DNA of 64,000 bases from Spisula solida (lineage: Eukaryota; Mollusca; Bivalvia; Venerida; Mactridae). Both the position numbers and the translations under genes were made by a program. The stretch is taken from positions 37,737,822-37,801,821 of the forward strand of contig OX365955.1 of assembly GCA_947247005.1 (NCBI GenBank). Direction: 5' to 3'. Of this stretch, positions 1-11,892 are shown piece after piece. The notes under the pieces were generated by a model. That model worked only from the letters and a program-made list of their open reading frames with translations, was not told the DNA's origin and ran no database searches. Within the stretch, counting starts at the first letter, position 1; the number at the start of each line of letters is the position of its first letter.

Positions 1-3000
1 GTCAGAAAGTATCTAGGTGTCAGGAAGTATAGGTTTCCAAAAGTATGAGTGTCAGAAAGTATAGGTGTCAGAAAGTATAGGTGTCAGAAAGTATGGGTGT
101 CAGGAAGTATAGGTGTCAGAAAGTAAAGGTGTCAGAAAGTATGGGTGTCAGGAAGTATTGGTGTCAGAAAGTATAGGTGTTAGGAAGTATATGTGTCAAA
201 AAGTATGGGTGTCAGAAAGTATAGGTGTCAGGAAGTATTGGTGTCAGAAAGTATAGGTGTTAGGAAGTATGGGTGTCAGAAAGTATAGGTGTCAGAAAGT
301 ATGGGTGTCAGGAAGTATAGGTGTCAGAAAGTAATGGTGTCAGAAAGTATAGGTGTCAGGAAGTATAGGTGTCAGAAAGTATGGGTGTCAGGAAGTATAG
401 GTGTCAGAAAGTATGGGTGTCAGAAAGTATAGGTGTTAGGAAGTATAGGTATCAGAAAGTATGGGTGTCAGAAAGTATAGGTGTTAGGAAGTATGGGTGT
501 CAGAAAGTATGGGTGTCAGGAAGTATTGGTGTCAGAAAGTATAGGTGTTAGGAAGTATTGGTGTCAGAAAGTATAGGTGTCAGAAAGTATGGGTGTCAGG
601 AAGTATAGGTGTCAGAAAGTATGGGTGTCAGAAAGTATAGGTGTCAGAAAGTATAGGTGTCAGAAAGTATGGGTGTCAGGAAGTATAGGTGTCAGAAAGT
701 ATGGGTGTCAGAAAGTATAGGTGTCAGAAAGTATAGGTGTCAGGAAGTATAGGTGTTAGGAAGTATAGGTGTCAGAAAGTATGGGTGTCAGAAAGTATAG
801 GTGTTAGGAAGTATGGGTGTCAGAAAGTATAGGTGTTAGGAAGTATGGGTGTAAGAAAGTATAGGTGTCAGAAAGTATAGGTGTTAGGAAGTATGGGTGC
901 CAGAAAGTATAGGTGTTAGGAAGTATGGGTGCCAGAAAGTATAGGTGTTAGGGAGTATGGGTGCCAGAAAGTATAGGTGTTAGGAAGTATGGGTGTCAGG
1001 AAGTATAGGTGTCAGAAAGTAATGGTGTCAGAAAGTATAGGTGTCAGAAAGTATGGGTGTCAGGAAGTATAGGTGTTAGGAAGTATGGGTGTCAGAAAGT
1101 ATAGGTGTTAGGAAGTATGGGTGTCAGAAAGTATAGGTGTTAGGAAGTATGGGTGTCAGAAAGTATAGGTGTCAGAAAGTATAGGTGTTAGGAAGTATGG
1201 GTGCCAGAAAGTATAGGTGTTAGGAAGTATGGGTGCCAGAAAGTATAGGTGTTAGGGAGTATGGGTGCCAGAAAGTATAGGTGTTAGGAAGTATGGGTGT
1301 CAGAAAGTATAGGTGTTAGGAAGTATGGGTGTCAGAAAGTATAGGTGTCAGAAAGTATAGGTGTTAGGAAGTATGGGTGCCAGAAAGTATAGGTGTTAGG
1401 AAGTATTGGTGCCAGAAAGTATAGGTGTTAGGGAGTATGGGTGCCAGAAAGTATAGGTGTTAGGAAGTATGGGTGTCAGAAAGTATAGGTGTTAGGAAGT
1501 ATGGGTGTCAGAAAGTATAGGTGTCAGAAAGTATGGGTGTCAGGAAGTATAGGTGTCAGAAAGTATGGGTGTCAGAAAGTAATGGTGTCGGAAAGTATGG
1601 GTGTTAGGAAGTATGGGTGTCAGAAAGTATGGGTGTCAGAAAGTATAGGTGTCAGGAAGTATAGGTGTCAGGAAGTATGGGTGTCAGAAAGTATAGGTGT
1701 TAGGAAGTATATGTGTCAAAAAGTATGGCTGTCAGAAAGTATAGGTGTCAGGAAGTATTGGTGTCAGGAAGTATGGGTGTCAGGAAGTATAGGTGTCAGG
1801 AAGTATGGGTGTCAGAAAGTATAGGTGTCAGGAAGTATTGGTGTCAGAAAGTATAGGTGTCAGAAAGTATAGGTGTCAGAATGTATAGGTGTCAGAAAGT
1901 ATGGGTGTCAGGAAGCATAGGTGTCAGAAAGTATAGGTGTCAGGAAGTATAGGTGTTAGGAAGTATAGGTGTCAGAAAGTATGGGTGTCAGAAAGTATAG
2001 GTGTTAGGAAGTATGGGTGTCAGAAAGTATAGGTGTTAGGAAGTATGGGTGTAAGAAAGTATAGGTGTCAGAAAGTATAGGTGTTAGGAAGTATGGGTGC
2101 CAGAAAGTATAGGTGTTAGGAAGTATGGGTGCCAGAAAGTATAGGTGTTAGGGAGTATGGGTGCCAGAAAGTATAGGTGTTAGGAAGTATGGGTGTCAGG
2201 AAGTATAGGTGTCAGAAAGTAATGGTGTCAGAAAGTATAGGTGTCAGAAAGTATGGGTGTCAGGAAGTATAGGTGTTAGGAAGTATGGGTGTCAGAAAGT
2301 ATAGGTGTTAGGAAGTATGGGTGTCAGAAAGTATAGGTGTTAGGAAGTATGGGTGTCAGAAAGTATAGGTGTCAGAAAGTATAGGTGTTAGGAAGTATGG
2401 GTGCCAGAAAGTATAGGTGTTAGGAAGTATGGGTGCCAGAAAGTATAGGTGTTAGGGAGTATGGGTGCCAGAAAGTATAGGTGTTAGGAAGTATGGGTGT
2501 CAGAAAGTATAGGTGTTAGGAAGTATGGGTGTCAGAAAGTATAGGTGTCAGAAAGTATAGGTGTTAGGAAGTATGGGTGCCAGAAAGTATAGGTGTTAGG
2601 AAGTATTGGTGCCAGAAAGTATAGGTGTTAGGGAGTATGGGTGCCAGAAAGTATAGGTGTTAGGAAGTATGGGTGTCAGAAAGTATAGGTGTTAGGAAGT
2701 ATGGGTGTCAGAAAGTATAGGTGTCAGAAAGTATGGGTGTCAGGAAGTATAGGTGTCAGAAAGTATGGGTGTCAGAAAGTAATGGTGTCGGAAAGTATGG
2801 GTGTTAGGAAGTATGGGTGTCAGAAAGTATGGGTGTCAGAAAGTATAGGTGTCAGGAAGTATAGGTGTCAGGAAGTATGGGTGTCAGAAAGTATAGGTGT
2901 TAGGAAGTATATGTGTCAAAAAGTATGGCTGTCAGAAAGTATAGGTGTCAGGAAGTATTGGTGTCAGGAAGTATGGGTGTCAGGAAGTATAGGTGTCAGG

Positions 3001-3450
3001 AAGTATGGGTGTCAGAAAGTATAGGTGTCAGGAAGTATTGGTGTCAGAAAGTATAGGTGTCAGGAAGTATAGGTGTCAGAATGTATAGGTGTCAGAAAGT
3101 ATGGGTGTCAGGAAGTATAGGTGTCAGAAAGTATGGGTGTCAGAAAGTATAGGTGTCAGAAAGTATGGGTGTCAGGAAGTATAGGTGTCAGAAAGTATGG
3201 GTGTCAGAAAGTATAGGTGTCAGAAAGTATGGGTGTCAGGAAGTATAGGTGTTAGGAAGTATAGGTGTCAGAAAGTATGGGTGTCAGAAAGTATAGGTGT
3301 TAGGAAGTATGGGTGTCAGGAAGTATAGGTGTCAGAAAGTATGGGTGTCAGAAAGTATAGGTGTCAGGAAGTATAGGTGTCAGAAAGCATAGGTGTCAGA
3401 AAGTATGGGTGTCAGAAAGTATAGGTTTCAAAAAGTATAGATGCCAAATT
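1..3450. repeat. 16-bp satellite array
   Basis: About 215 head-to-tail copies of a 16-bp unit of the form GGTGTCAGAAAGTATA, with recurring variants (GTGTTAGG, GTGCCAG, GTATGGG, GTATTGG). The array reaches the window edge, so its true length is unknown. It ends near 3450, where the unit degenerates into a dispersed repeat. The unit length is not a multiple of 3, so short reading frames arise wherever the TAGG variant is absent; they repeat every 16 residues (three units) and are not genes. Confidence 0.97.
721..3120. repeat. Two adjacent 1200-bp higher-order units in the satellite
   Basis: Positions 721-1920 and 1921-3120 carry the same order of 16-bp variants (75 units each). By eye they differ at only two bases, near 1864/3064 and 1916/3116. 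Sequence before 721 and after 3120 does not continue the match. This is a block duplication on top of the monomer array, either very recent or an assembly duplication. Confidence 0.9.
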
Positions 3451-3740
3451 GGGATAGTACTGACTAAACAGGGGTCCTACAGTTCCGGAATAATCAGGAA
3501 ATTAGAATTTGCTGCCTTAGGAAGAATTTTCTTTTCTGCACAAAATAAAAGTTATTTGATAAAAAATTCAATGAATTGACAAAGTTATGGTCATTTAAAG
3601 TTAAATTATCTGAATTTTAATAATAAATGATGTTTGCAACCACTTTAGGGTGTAGGGATGTGTGCTAATGGCACTAGAAACAGACTTGCGACTCAATTTC
3701 AGGATTGGGCATTATGCCCTGACTATAATAAATAAATAAT
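3451..3740 (+). repeat. Dispersed repeat, family also at 43650-43915
   Basis: The segment contains TTCCGGAATAATCAGG, AGTTATGGTCATTT and AAACAGACTTGCGACTCA in the same order as 43650-43915. Part of it recurs in inverse orientation near 56150-56270. It carries no supportable reading frame. The family is not recognised; it looks like an old non-autonomous element. Confidence 0.65.
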
Positions 3741-3948
3741 GTTAGTACTTCACTTTAATGTAAAGAAACATCGCTTAAAGAAAGACAAAATTGTCAATAC
3801 ATCAGTATTACGATTTTCTATGAAGGCCTTACTGTTAGCACTGATAACAAGCAAGAATTGACATTGTTAACTGTTTGAATGATAGTAGATCTGAAAGGCC
3901 ATCAATAGAATGCTGACTTTAGAAAATTATTCGTTGGATGTTAACCTG

Positions 3949-4094
3949 GGGTGGTATTCAATATTGATCTTATTTAATTGGAGAATAAGGATAGCCAATC
4001 ATATTGCCTGTTACTGACAAAATGTTTGATAAGGTGTAATCTGATTGGTTGTTCTTATCCTTAAGTCAAGTAAGATCAATATTGAATACCACCC
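3949..4094. mobile_element. PIF/Harbinger-like MITE, family 1 copy 1
   Basis: A 146-bp element with inverted ends GGGTGGTATTCAATATTGAT. It is flanked on both sides by CTG (3946-3948 and 4095-4097). A 3-bp CWG target duplication is typical of PIF/Harbinger elements. The same element lies at 12893-13041. Confidence 0.8.
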
Positions 4095-4335
4095 CTGACC
4101 GATTCTTGAGTATTGCACCTGAAAATTTTGGGTACTTCGTTATCAAAACATTTATTGAAATTTTAAATATCAAATGTATACGTTTTAAACAACCTGTGGT
4201 TCTGCAGTGCAGGAAATATCATTAGACACTCCCAGAGATTACAATAAATATTTAAATTAGCCATGACGTAATTTTGGTATTACACTTCCAATTTGATTAT
4301 TTAACTTTTAATAGTTGCTCATTGTCATAGAATTT

Positions 4336-4555
4336 GTATAACTCCAACGCGATAAATTGCAATACAAAAACAAACACAAAATCCGCTATATTTATCGTTT
4401 CTGAATATTTAGGAGCCTGAAAACCTTACACGTTGTGTTAAATGTTTGAATACTTTCATTGGTAAGTGTTACGGTCCTTGAATTTAATCCATAACAAAAA
4501 TATAGGCAATATTGTGTTTGTTTTTGTACTGCAATTTATCGCGTTGGATTTATAC
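4336..4555. mobile_element. Fold-back (long-TIR) MITE
   Basis: The first roughly 45 bp (GTATAACTCCAACGCGATAA and onward) return as the reverse complement at 4510-4555 with few mismatches. There is no coding capacity. Superfamily unclear. Confidence 0.75.
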
Positions 4556-5023
4556 TGTTTGATTCACTGATTGTTTGTAAACATTGTCTGCTTTTGCATA
4601 CCTTAACCCTAAATAGTGTTCACAAGTTTGACCTGACCTCAATAGATAATTATATAGTATCATTAAGGTGATTGATTATACTGATAAGATCATTAAGATA
4701 CGACCTTTATCACTTATATTCAATCATTGTTTGTATTGTCGGATAGAATTATTCAAGTGATAGTTTATACATTTGCTGTTTGTGTGGCATGAATTTGGAC
4801 TTTTGGATTAGAAATTTAGAATATATTAAAAATGTCTGTTGATTTTACAATAAACAAAAATTGTTATACATAATTATGCCTCATGAATTTTTAGCATATA
4901 TATGTCTATCAATTTTGTGGTACGTATTTCATCCAAGTTTTGAATTACCCTCATATTTGAAATTGTTAAATTCTTGTAATCTGCATTAACATGACATTAT
5001 GGCCATTGGGTAACAAAGGGTTA
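4556..5023. other. No recognisable feature
   Basis: AT-rich sequence between two inserted elements. No gene, tandem array or inverted repeat was seen. Confidence 0.5.
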
Positions 5024-5025
5024 TA

Positions 5026-6531
5026 CAGTCTAACTTGTATTAAGCGACCACCCTGGGGAAGGTCTGAAAACGGTCGCTTAACGGAATGGTCGTTTAACAC
5101 AAATATAATGAAGCGGTTTGCGGTGTGTTGTTGTGTTGACTGTGTGGTGGCGCGGAATGTAAGCCACGCTCACCGGATGCTGCTGCTGACGTTGGTATAA
5201 GTTTCCAAACGTTGATGTTGATAGATATAAGTGTCCAACCGTTGATGTAAAACTAACTTTGTCAGGTTTAGATATTTTTAATTTAGTTCAACAAATGTAA
5301 ATTTCACAAAGTTTATAATAATGCATATTGTCACAAAGTTAAGTTCTCACAAAGTTATTAATCAATTGGTAATCCAATAATCATATTTTAACTTGAACTC
5401 AAGTTACTATTTAATATGGTACTCCATATTTAGTCCTACTTATGTGCTAGTTAGGAACTCCTAAACATGTAACTAACACAACCTAATGCCTAAAAATTAC
5501 TAGTTATCCTAAATAAGATTTCCTTGACTTATATACAAAGTCTACAGCCATTGACACCTTGATCAATTGTGCTCAAAGGAAGTGGCTTTCAACGCTTAAT
5601 AATAAAACAGTCAAACATAATTATTTTAAGACTTCAATCTATGACAATTAAACAATAGGTGTAAAATTAATAGAAGAAAGTTTGCAACATGGTTTGAAAG
5701 ATATGGCTTAATAGGAAATTGATAATATCTCAGGAAACACGGTATTATAATTAAGAACTCAAAATTGACATGTGTTCAGAGATTGAGCAATATTATTTGA
5801 AAGTAGAGTTTTAAACAATAGAAACCATGATTGGTTATGTCACAATGATTATGAAAAATAAATGGCAAATTTTACATCATAAAACAAATGTAAGAAACAT
5901 CGAGTGTAATTAATGAATTTCCGGGCTGTCCGAATACTATTCAACTTCAATTGATAAACATTAGTGTGTAAATATGTTTTATGATGATTCTATACTTGTA
6001 TGCATCGTCTTCATAAGCATTTAATTTATCACTTTAATAAACTTACTCATATATTACACACGTTTTTGTTGTTGCACTCCGAAATAGACCAGGTTTTAGC
6101 CAAATCTAAATGGACGGTGACAACAAGCTGATTGCAGCTATAGATACACCAATTAATCCGAATAATGTGTGTAATCGGATTAAAATCATCTGAATGACAT
6201 GCCCTATGGACACAATGCTGATTGTCAATGCTGTTAATTGGAGCCCAGTTAACAAAAGACAAACTCCGAAGTGTGAACAAACAATGATTTAAGATGAGGT
6301 ATAAAGTAATTAACAAACTGTCACTACAGACGACCAGTGATTTACACATAATTTTTTTTGGTCGCTTAATGCAATTTTACCAATCAATTTTGTTCTTAAA
6401 CAGTGGTCGCTTTAGACAAAAGTCGCTTAATACAGTAGAAAAATAGAGCAAATATGGTCGGGAGGAATTGAAACCGGTCGTTTAAGACAAAGGTCGCTTA
6501 ATACGCGTGGTCGCTAGTACAAGTTAGACTG
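5026..6531. mobile_element. Pogo/Tigger-like non-autonomous element
   Basis: A 1.5-kb element whose ends are inverted copies of CAGTCTAACTTGTA, flanked by TA on each side (5024-5025 and 6532-6533). TA duplication and CAGT termini fit pogo/Tigger-type Tc1-mariner elements. The motif GGTCGCTTAA and close variants recur many times near both ends (5040-5095 and 6358-6515). No transposase frame remains; the 100-residue frame on the minus strand at 6047-6349 resembles nothing I recognise. Confidence 0.72.
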
Positions 6532-6601
6532 TATCTGAAATAGTTCATAAAGGATATTCATCTGAAGTTGCTAGCATGACTTGTCAGGTACATGTATACA
6601 G

Positions 6602-7697
6602 CAAAGGGATTCGACCCGATAAAAATATCTTTCACATCTATACTATGAATACATAAGACAGGGGTCTTTCTTTATGACTGGCCCTCATATACCCAACTCA
6701 ACATTATGTCCAATATTTTAAACAAGCCAAATACAATCATTTAATTTGTACTGCACACTTCAAGACAATATAATATTGTACGTAAAAAATACAACTTTTA
6801 TCAATACACGTACACAATGTCGCCTGTGTCGAGCATAGAATGTTCACAAAATGCGTAAAACCCGGTTTGACGACATAACCCTGCACAGACAGAAACTAGA
6901 AAACGGCCTTCGATAAAGAAGAGAAATCATTATTTACACACGATCTCAGGAAATTAGTATGACGATTTGGTAGAGGAACATATTTGGATTAACTCACCGA
7001 CACTAGTCCGTTTCTGTACAGCTTAGCTAGACGAAAGCAGCAATTCAACAACATTGACTGAAAACAATTCGCCGACTTTTGCCATTTTGACAGTGACAGC
7101 ACGGCTTTTGTTACCAGTAATTTGATTGGCTGAAGAGTTGCATGGTATTACCCGAACACCAATCATTTTCTATATTGTCACATGATTCGTCACGTGATAC
7201 TACAATGGTCGAAATGAATGTAAATATTAGAAATTGAATATCAGTTCTCCCTGAACTCGGATTATCGTCTATTTAAGCGGAACAGAAACATATAGGTGGC
7301 GGTAAGTTGCAAAATATATGTCCCACTATCAAATCGTCGTACTAATATCCTGAGATCGTGTGTAAATAATGATTTCTCTTCTTTATCGAAGGCCGTTTTC
7401 TAGTTTCTGTCTGTGCAGGGTTATGTCGTCAAACCGGGTTTTACGCATTTTGTGAACATTCTATGCTTTACACAGGCGACATTGTGTACGTGTATTGATA
7501 AAAGTTGTATTTTTTATGTATAATATTATATTGTCTTGAAGTGTGCAGTACAAATTTAATGATTGTATTCGGCTTGTTTAAAATATTGGACATAATGTTG
7601 AGTTGGGTATATGAGGGCCAGTCATAAAGAAAGACCCCTGTCTTATGTATTCATAGTATAGATGTGAAAGATATTTTTATCGGGTCGAATCCCTTTG
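6602..7697. mobile_element. 1.1-kb fold-back element with 8-bp target duplication
   Basis: The left arm, about 6602-6987, returns as its reverse complement at about 7311-7697. Arms are roughly 386 bp and differ at only a few sites; the spacer is about 320 bp. The termini are CAAAGGGATTCGACCCG. GTATACAG stands directly outside both ends (6594-6601 and 7698-7705), a perfect 8-bp target duplication as in hAT- and P-like elements. No transposase is present. Confidence 0.88.
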
Positions 7698-7705
7698 GTA
7701 TACAG

Positions 7706-8276
7706 CTGCCCAAGGTTGGATTCTTTGTCACAACATGTACGGTACTGATCAGTCTGATGGTGATGTTATCGTTATCAATATCGTTGAAACTGCTCGCAAT
7801 ATGGTTGAAGGATAGAAGCTGCACTGTTCTATGTGATTCTTGATTTATAATGAAGGTAGACTAGTTTCACATTAGCACATCATGATATTACTGGGAGAGT
7901 AAAATTATGATAATTAATTCACTTTATTATAAAACATTATAACAGATGAGCTTGGTTGACTCATTCATCCATAGGTTACACTACAAACATGATGAGTGGT
8001 TCTCAATCCACCCTGTAAATCTCGACAGGTCATTTTGATAATGGTAACAGGTTTATAGTTGAAAAGGCATGAAATATGTTCGTATTCATTGTATGTGCTT
8101 CATGAATGATCATTGAATATATGTAAATTAATGCATGCAATAGTATGCTTTGCATTTAGACAGGCAGACTGTGAAATGAATTATTAATGATGCTGTACTT
8201 AATTTATGAGAATGTTTTACGGAAACGGTGTGCAGGTTGTGAAGAAAGTAATTATGACTTAATATGAGTCCCAAAG
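7706..8276. other. No recognisable feature
   Basis: Unique-looking AT-rich sequence between two fold-back elements. No supportable gene. Confidence 0.5.
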
Positions 8277-8669
8277 TCAGTGTAGCAATACCATGTGACT
8301 TTTGATACAGTTCCAAGTAGAAATTTGTAAACATTGAACACAAATATAGCCATTTAAGTATGTTATTTCTTCATCGATTTCTATGAAATATATGCCACGC
8401 TAAGGGAAAATTATTTGCTTTCCATGAAATATAAGATCTTTTTCAGCAGGTTGACCGGTTTTTTGACACCATGTGAAACCTGTTTTTTTCCACGTTTTCA
8501 CAGGGTGCTGGACAAAACGGCACAGCTGCTAAAAAGATTGCATATTTCATGGAAAGAAAATAATGTAAGCGATGAAGAAATAAAACACTTATAGCTATAT
8601 TTGTGTTCCAATGTTTACAAATTTCTACTTTGAACTGTAGCCAAAAGTCATGTGGTATTGTTACACTGA
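8277..8669. mobile_element. Fold-back element, arms about 190 bp
   Basis: Ends TCAGTGTAGCAATACCA and its near reverse complement TGGTATTGTTACACTGA. The pairing continues inward past GTAAACATTG and the 'CATGAAATAT' segment to near the centre at about 8470. Arms are diverged (many mismatches). No coding capacity. Confidence 0.78.
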
Positions 8670-8708
8670 AAGTGATATTTGAATATAATGTATGGGAAAC
8701 ACTAATTT

Positions 8709-8885
8709 AAAACACCCGGCATATTCTTAAAACATTCGGCATATTCTTAAAACATTTGGCATATTCTTATAACATTCGGCATATTCTTAAAACATTTGGC
8801 ATATTCTTAAAACATTTGGCATATTCTTATAACATTCAGCATATTCTTAAAACATTTGGCATATTCTTAAAACATTTGGCATATT
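8709..8885. repeat. 20-bp minisatellite, about 9 copies
   Basis: The unit AACATTYGGCATATTCTTAA is repeated nine times with C/T and A/T variants. Confidence 0.95.
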
Positions 8886-9426
8886 AGACTGAGAAATGTT
8901 GGCTGTTCTTTCAATATTATAAGGTTCTCTTATCCCACCTGGTTAAATTAACTGACTGGATTTTACTCCATGGCATGGATTATGTTTAAACAATGGACAA
9001 TCCCATATTCAATCAGCGAATACATTATCTCAGCTGTAAATTGCCTATTTAAGATCTACTTTGCATTCCAAGCTTAGGGTCCCAGGTGATGCAGTTCACA
9101 GTTCAGTACTCCAGCATACATTCAGTTAATTTTCATCAATACATTTTTGTCTTTGCTTATTTTGAACGATATAATATTGAAGCTTTGATTTGATTTAATC
9201 TACCAGTCATGACGTATGTTGATTTTTTTTAACAATACATAGATCTAGGTCTTAGTTTGCTAGTTTTGTTATCACTCAGGGCATCAGGTGAAAGTTGGGA
9301 ATACTTGAATTTCTGATTATGGGTATCTAGCTATGATAACATGTAATTGGCCCCATTGAGTAAATGTACTATTAGTATAGGAATGTGAAATTGTATAGGT
9401 TATAAATTTAACCAGATTCGGACACT
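8886..9426. other. No recognisable feature
   Basis: No gene, repeat array or paired inverted repeat was seen. Confidence 0.45.
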
Positions 9427-9673
9427 CAGGGCTCTCACTAGCTTAAGATTTTAGGGCGAAGTGTCTTCTCCCTCAAGGAGAAATAATGTGAATTCACGGC
9501 ATGTGACGGTGTGAGACAACGCTTTGTAAGATAATTTTTGATAGATTTATATAGGAAATCAGCAATAAGTCAGTATCTTGACACAAATCTAAAGGATAAA
9601 TAAGTTTTATGGTTATAAATTATGGCCCCTAGGGCAACTATTTCGTCCAAGTCGCCCACTAGTGAGAGCCCTG
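9427..9673. mobile_element. hAT-like MITE
   Basis: A 247-bp element with perfect terminal inverted repeats CAGGGCTCTCACTAG. CAGGG ends are usual for hAT elements. A clean 8-bp target duplication is not visible; only ACT is shared by the flanks. Confidence 0.65.
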
Positions 9674-9967
9674 ACTCCTATGTATGATACAATACACAAC
9701 TTTTACATAGAGTACATCACTGTGATTTGTCCATGGAGCTATAAGTGCATTGTGCATTATCTTGCATATTTGTATAGTTAGTGATGTTAACCCGAGTCTG
9801 ACCTTTATGCATGAATATAGTACAATTTTCTAACCAGAATAGATGTCAATATTTGTAAGCACATCAATCATAAAGTCATTTAGATTTGTGTTTGTAGTAC
9901 ACATATATTATATTATAAAATTACAGGTGTCATCATGACCTTCGACCCCTGAAATTCACAAAAAGCC

Positions 9968-10045
9968 GACATTGACCCTCAGGATGTGACTCAGACATTG
10001 ACCCTCAGGATGTGACTCAGACATTGACCCTCAGGATGTGACTCA
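9968..10045. repeat. 26-bp tandem repeat, 3 copies
   Basis: Three identical copies of a 26-bp unit beginning GACATTGACCCTCAGG. The stretch 10046-10431 that follows shows nothing recognisable. Confidence 0.95.
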
Positions 10046-10431
10046 GACTGAAGTGTTACAATTTACTTTTTTATGTTTAATGTATTTTTGGCTATAAAAA
10101 TGTTAAAATCCAGTACAAAATTATCTGAATGATTTTTTGAGTTTCTGCACCTAACGAGTCTCCCGTAGCTGCACCCGATGAATGAGTAGTTTTCATGCTG
10201 ACAATGATTTTATCATTAATGTTGCCCTAATCAGAATCTGTATTCATATAATAATTGTATCTAATTTATAATCAGTAATCTTGATTTTGTATTGTTAGAT
10301 AGCACTATAGTTGGACAAACATAAATTGGTTGGGCTAAATTTACCAACAGTAAATAAACGCACCAATGACCTTCACATCTAATTCACCGTAAATTTGGTA
10401 GACATGATAATAGTGCAAACATTTTTTCTGT

Positions 10432-10512
10432 AGCGCCATTTGCTCAGTGGTAATGCCTCAGCCTATAGATGATCTACCATGTATGCTTATTTTGTACGCA
10501 GGTTCGAATCCA
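10432..10512 (+). repeat. tRNA-like sequence (SINE head)
   Basis: An A-box-like TTGCTCAGTGG and a B-box-like GGTTCGAATCC are spaced as in a tRNA. The acceptor ends do not pair convincingly, so this is more likely a tRNA-derived SINE than a working tRNA gene. Confidence 0.45.
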
Positions 10513-10627
10513 TGTTTTTATAATGTTATCAGTTTTTTTTTCATTTTCTCAGCACTTTTAACTTACTAAGTCTAGAAAAGATAAAATGAAAAAATAAACA
10601 GAACAAGCAAATTATTTTCCAATAGAA

Positions 10628-10725
10628 AAGTCATGAGTTGGATTCGAACTCGAGCGGTATAAAACATAGCATACGATTATTGCTATTGGACCTTGTGCTT
10701 TACCTACTGAGTTATTTCCACACTG
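10628..10725 (-). repeat. tRNA-like sequence, opposite strand
   Basis: Read on the minus strand, a TAACTCAGTAGGTAAAGC A-box-like segment is followed by GAGTTCGAATCC. It faces the tRNA-like unit at 10432-10512 tail to tail across about 115 bp. The insert between the boxes is longer than in a normal tRNA. Confidence 0.4.
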
Positions 10726-11095
10726 CTTAATAATTATTACGTCTTATAAGTTTACTTCGGGTGCAAAAGGTAAACAACAATGTTTATGTTCTGGTACTAT
10801 TTATAGCCTGGCCAATTTATCTTTGTCTGATTATACTGTTGTTATCTTACAATGTGTGATTTGTTGATAGAATTGTTTATTTTAATTATAGGGGTTAAAG
10901 GGACACTATCGACATACAATATGTCTAGTCAGGTATTGTTGTTATAATAATATGCACCTATGTAACCATGGTAACTATCCCAGCATTTCAAAGTTTCTTT
11001 AGATAGATTTCCCATTAATGATTATAGCTTAACCTGCACTTATGGTCACCAGATTTAAACAGCCATCAGTCGTGACTTAAGCAGCTACCCAATTT

Positions 11096-11892
11096 TAGCT
11101 CACCCAAGGTGAGCTGAGGTCATTACGTATGTTCGGCATCAGTGCATCGTTGTCATGAGGCGTAGTCAAAGAAAATGTAAGAAACACATTGGTTACACTC
11201 TTAGGCAGTCTAGACTAGAGATCACAGCTTTGACCTTATCTTCATAAAACGTTTGGGCAGTGTTTGAATTCCTTTGGTTTAGCTCTGCAAAATCTAGGAC
11301 ATGTTTGCAACTGGGTCATCTAAGTTACTGCCAGACATTGACCTAATTTTATGAAACTTGGTCACAATTTATTGTCCCTGTAAAATCTAGACATAGTTTG
11401 ATACTGGGTCACATTGAGTCTGAAACTGGGTCACATTGAGTCTGAAACTGGGTCACATTGAGTCTGAAACTTGGTCACATTGAGTCTAAAACTTGGTCAC
11501 ATTGAGTCTGAAACTGGGTCACATTGAGTCTGAAACTGGGTCACATTGAGTCTAAAACTTGGTCACATTGAGTCTGAAACTTGGTCACATTGAGTCTGAA
11601 ACTTGGTCACATTGAGTCTAAAACTTGGTCACATTGAGTCTGAAACTGGGTCACATTGAGTCTGAAACTGGGTCACATTGAGTCTAAAACTTGGTCACAT
11701 TGAGTCTGAAACTGGGTCACATTGAGTCTGAAACTGGGTCACATTGAGTCTGAAACTGGGTCACATTGAGTCTAAAACTGGGTCACATTGAGTCTGAAAC
11801 TGGGTCACATTGAGTCTAAAACTGGGTCACATTGAGTCTGAAACTGGGTCACATTGAGTCTAAAACTGGGTCACATTGAGTCTAAAACAGGG
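11096..11892. mobile_element. Helentron-like element, probable
   Basis: It starts with a hairpin, TTTAGCTCACC-CAA-GGTGAGCT, like the GAGC-hairpin element at 56275. The body has phrases shared with such elements (GACCTAATTTTATGAAACTTGGTCAC). A clear 3' hairpin and CTCTTG end was not found; the 3' part has been replaced by the 22-bp array. Confidence 0.45.
11401..11892. repeat. 22-bp minisatellite, about 22 copies
   Basis: The unit GGGTCACATTGAGTCTGAAA plus CT is repeated about 22 times, with GGG/TTG and TGAAACT/TAAAACT variants. It seems to have grown from a phrase inside the surrounding element (CTGGGTCA near 11306; GATACTGGGTCACATTGAG at 11401). Confidence 0.95.

Noticed and set aside
369..3024. 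Open frames inside the 16-bp satellite, including two identical 111-residue frames
   Set aside because: They are translation of a tandem repeat with 16-residue periodicity, in a satellite with no gene context.
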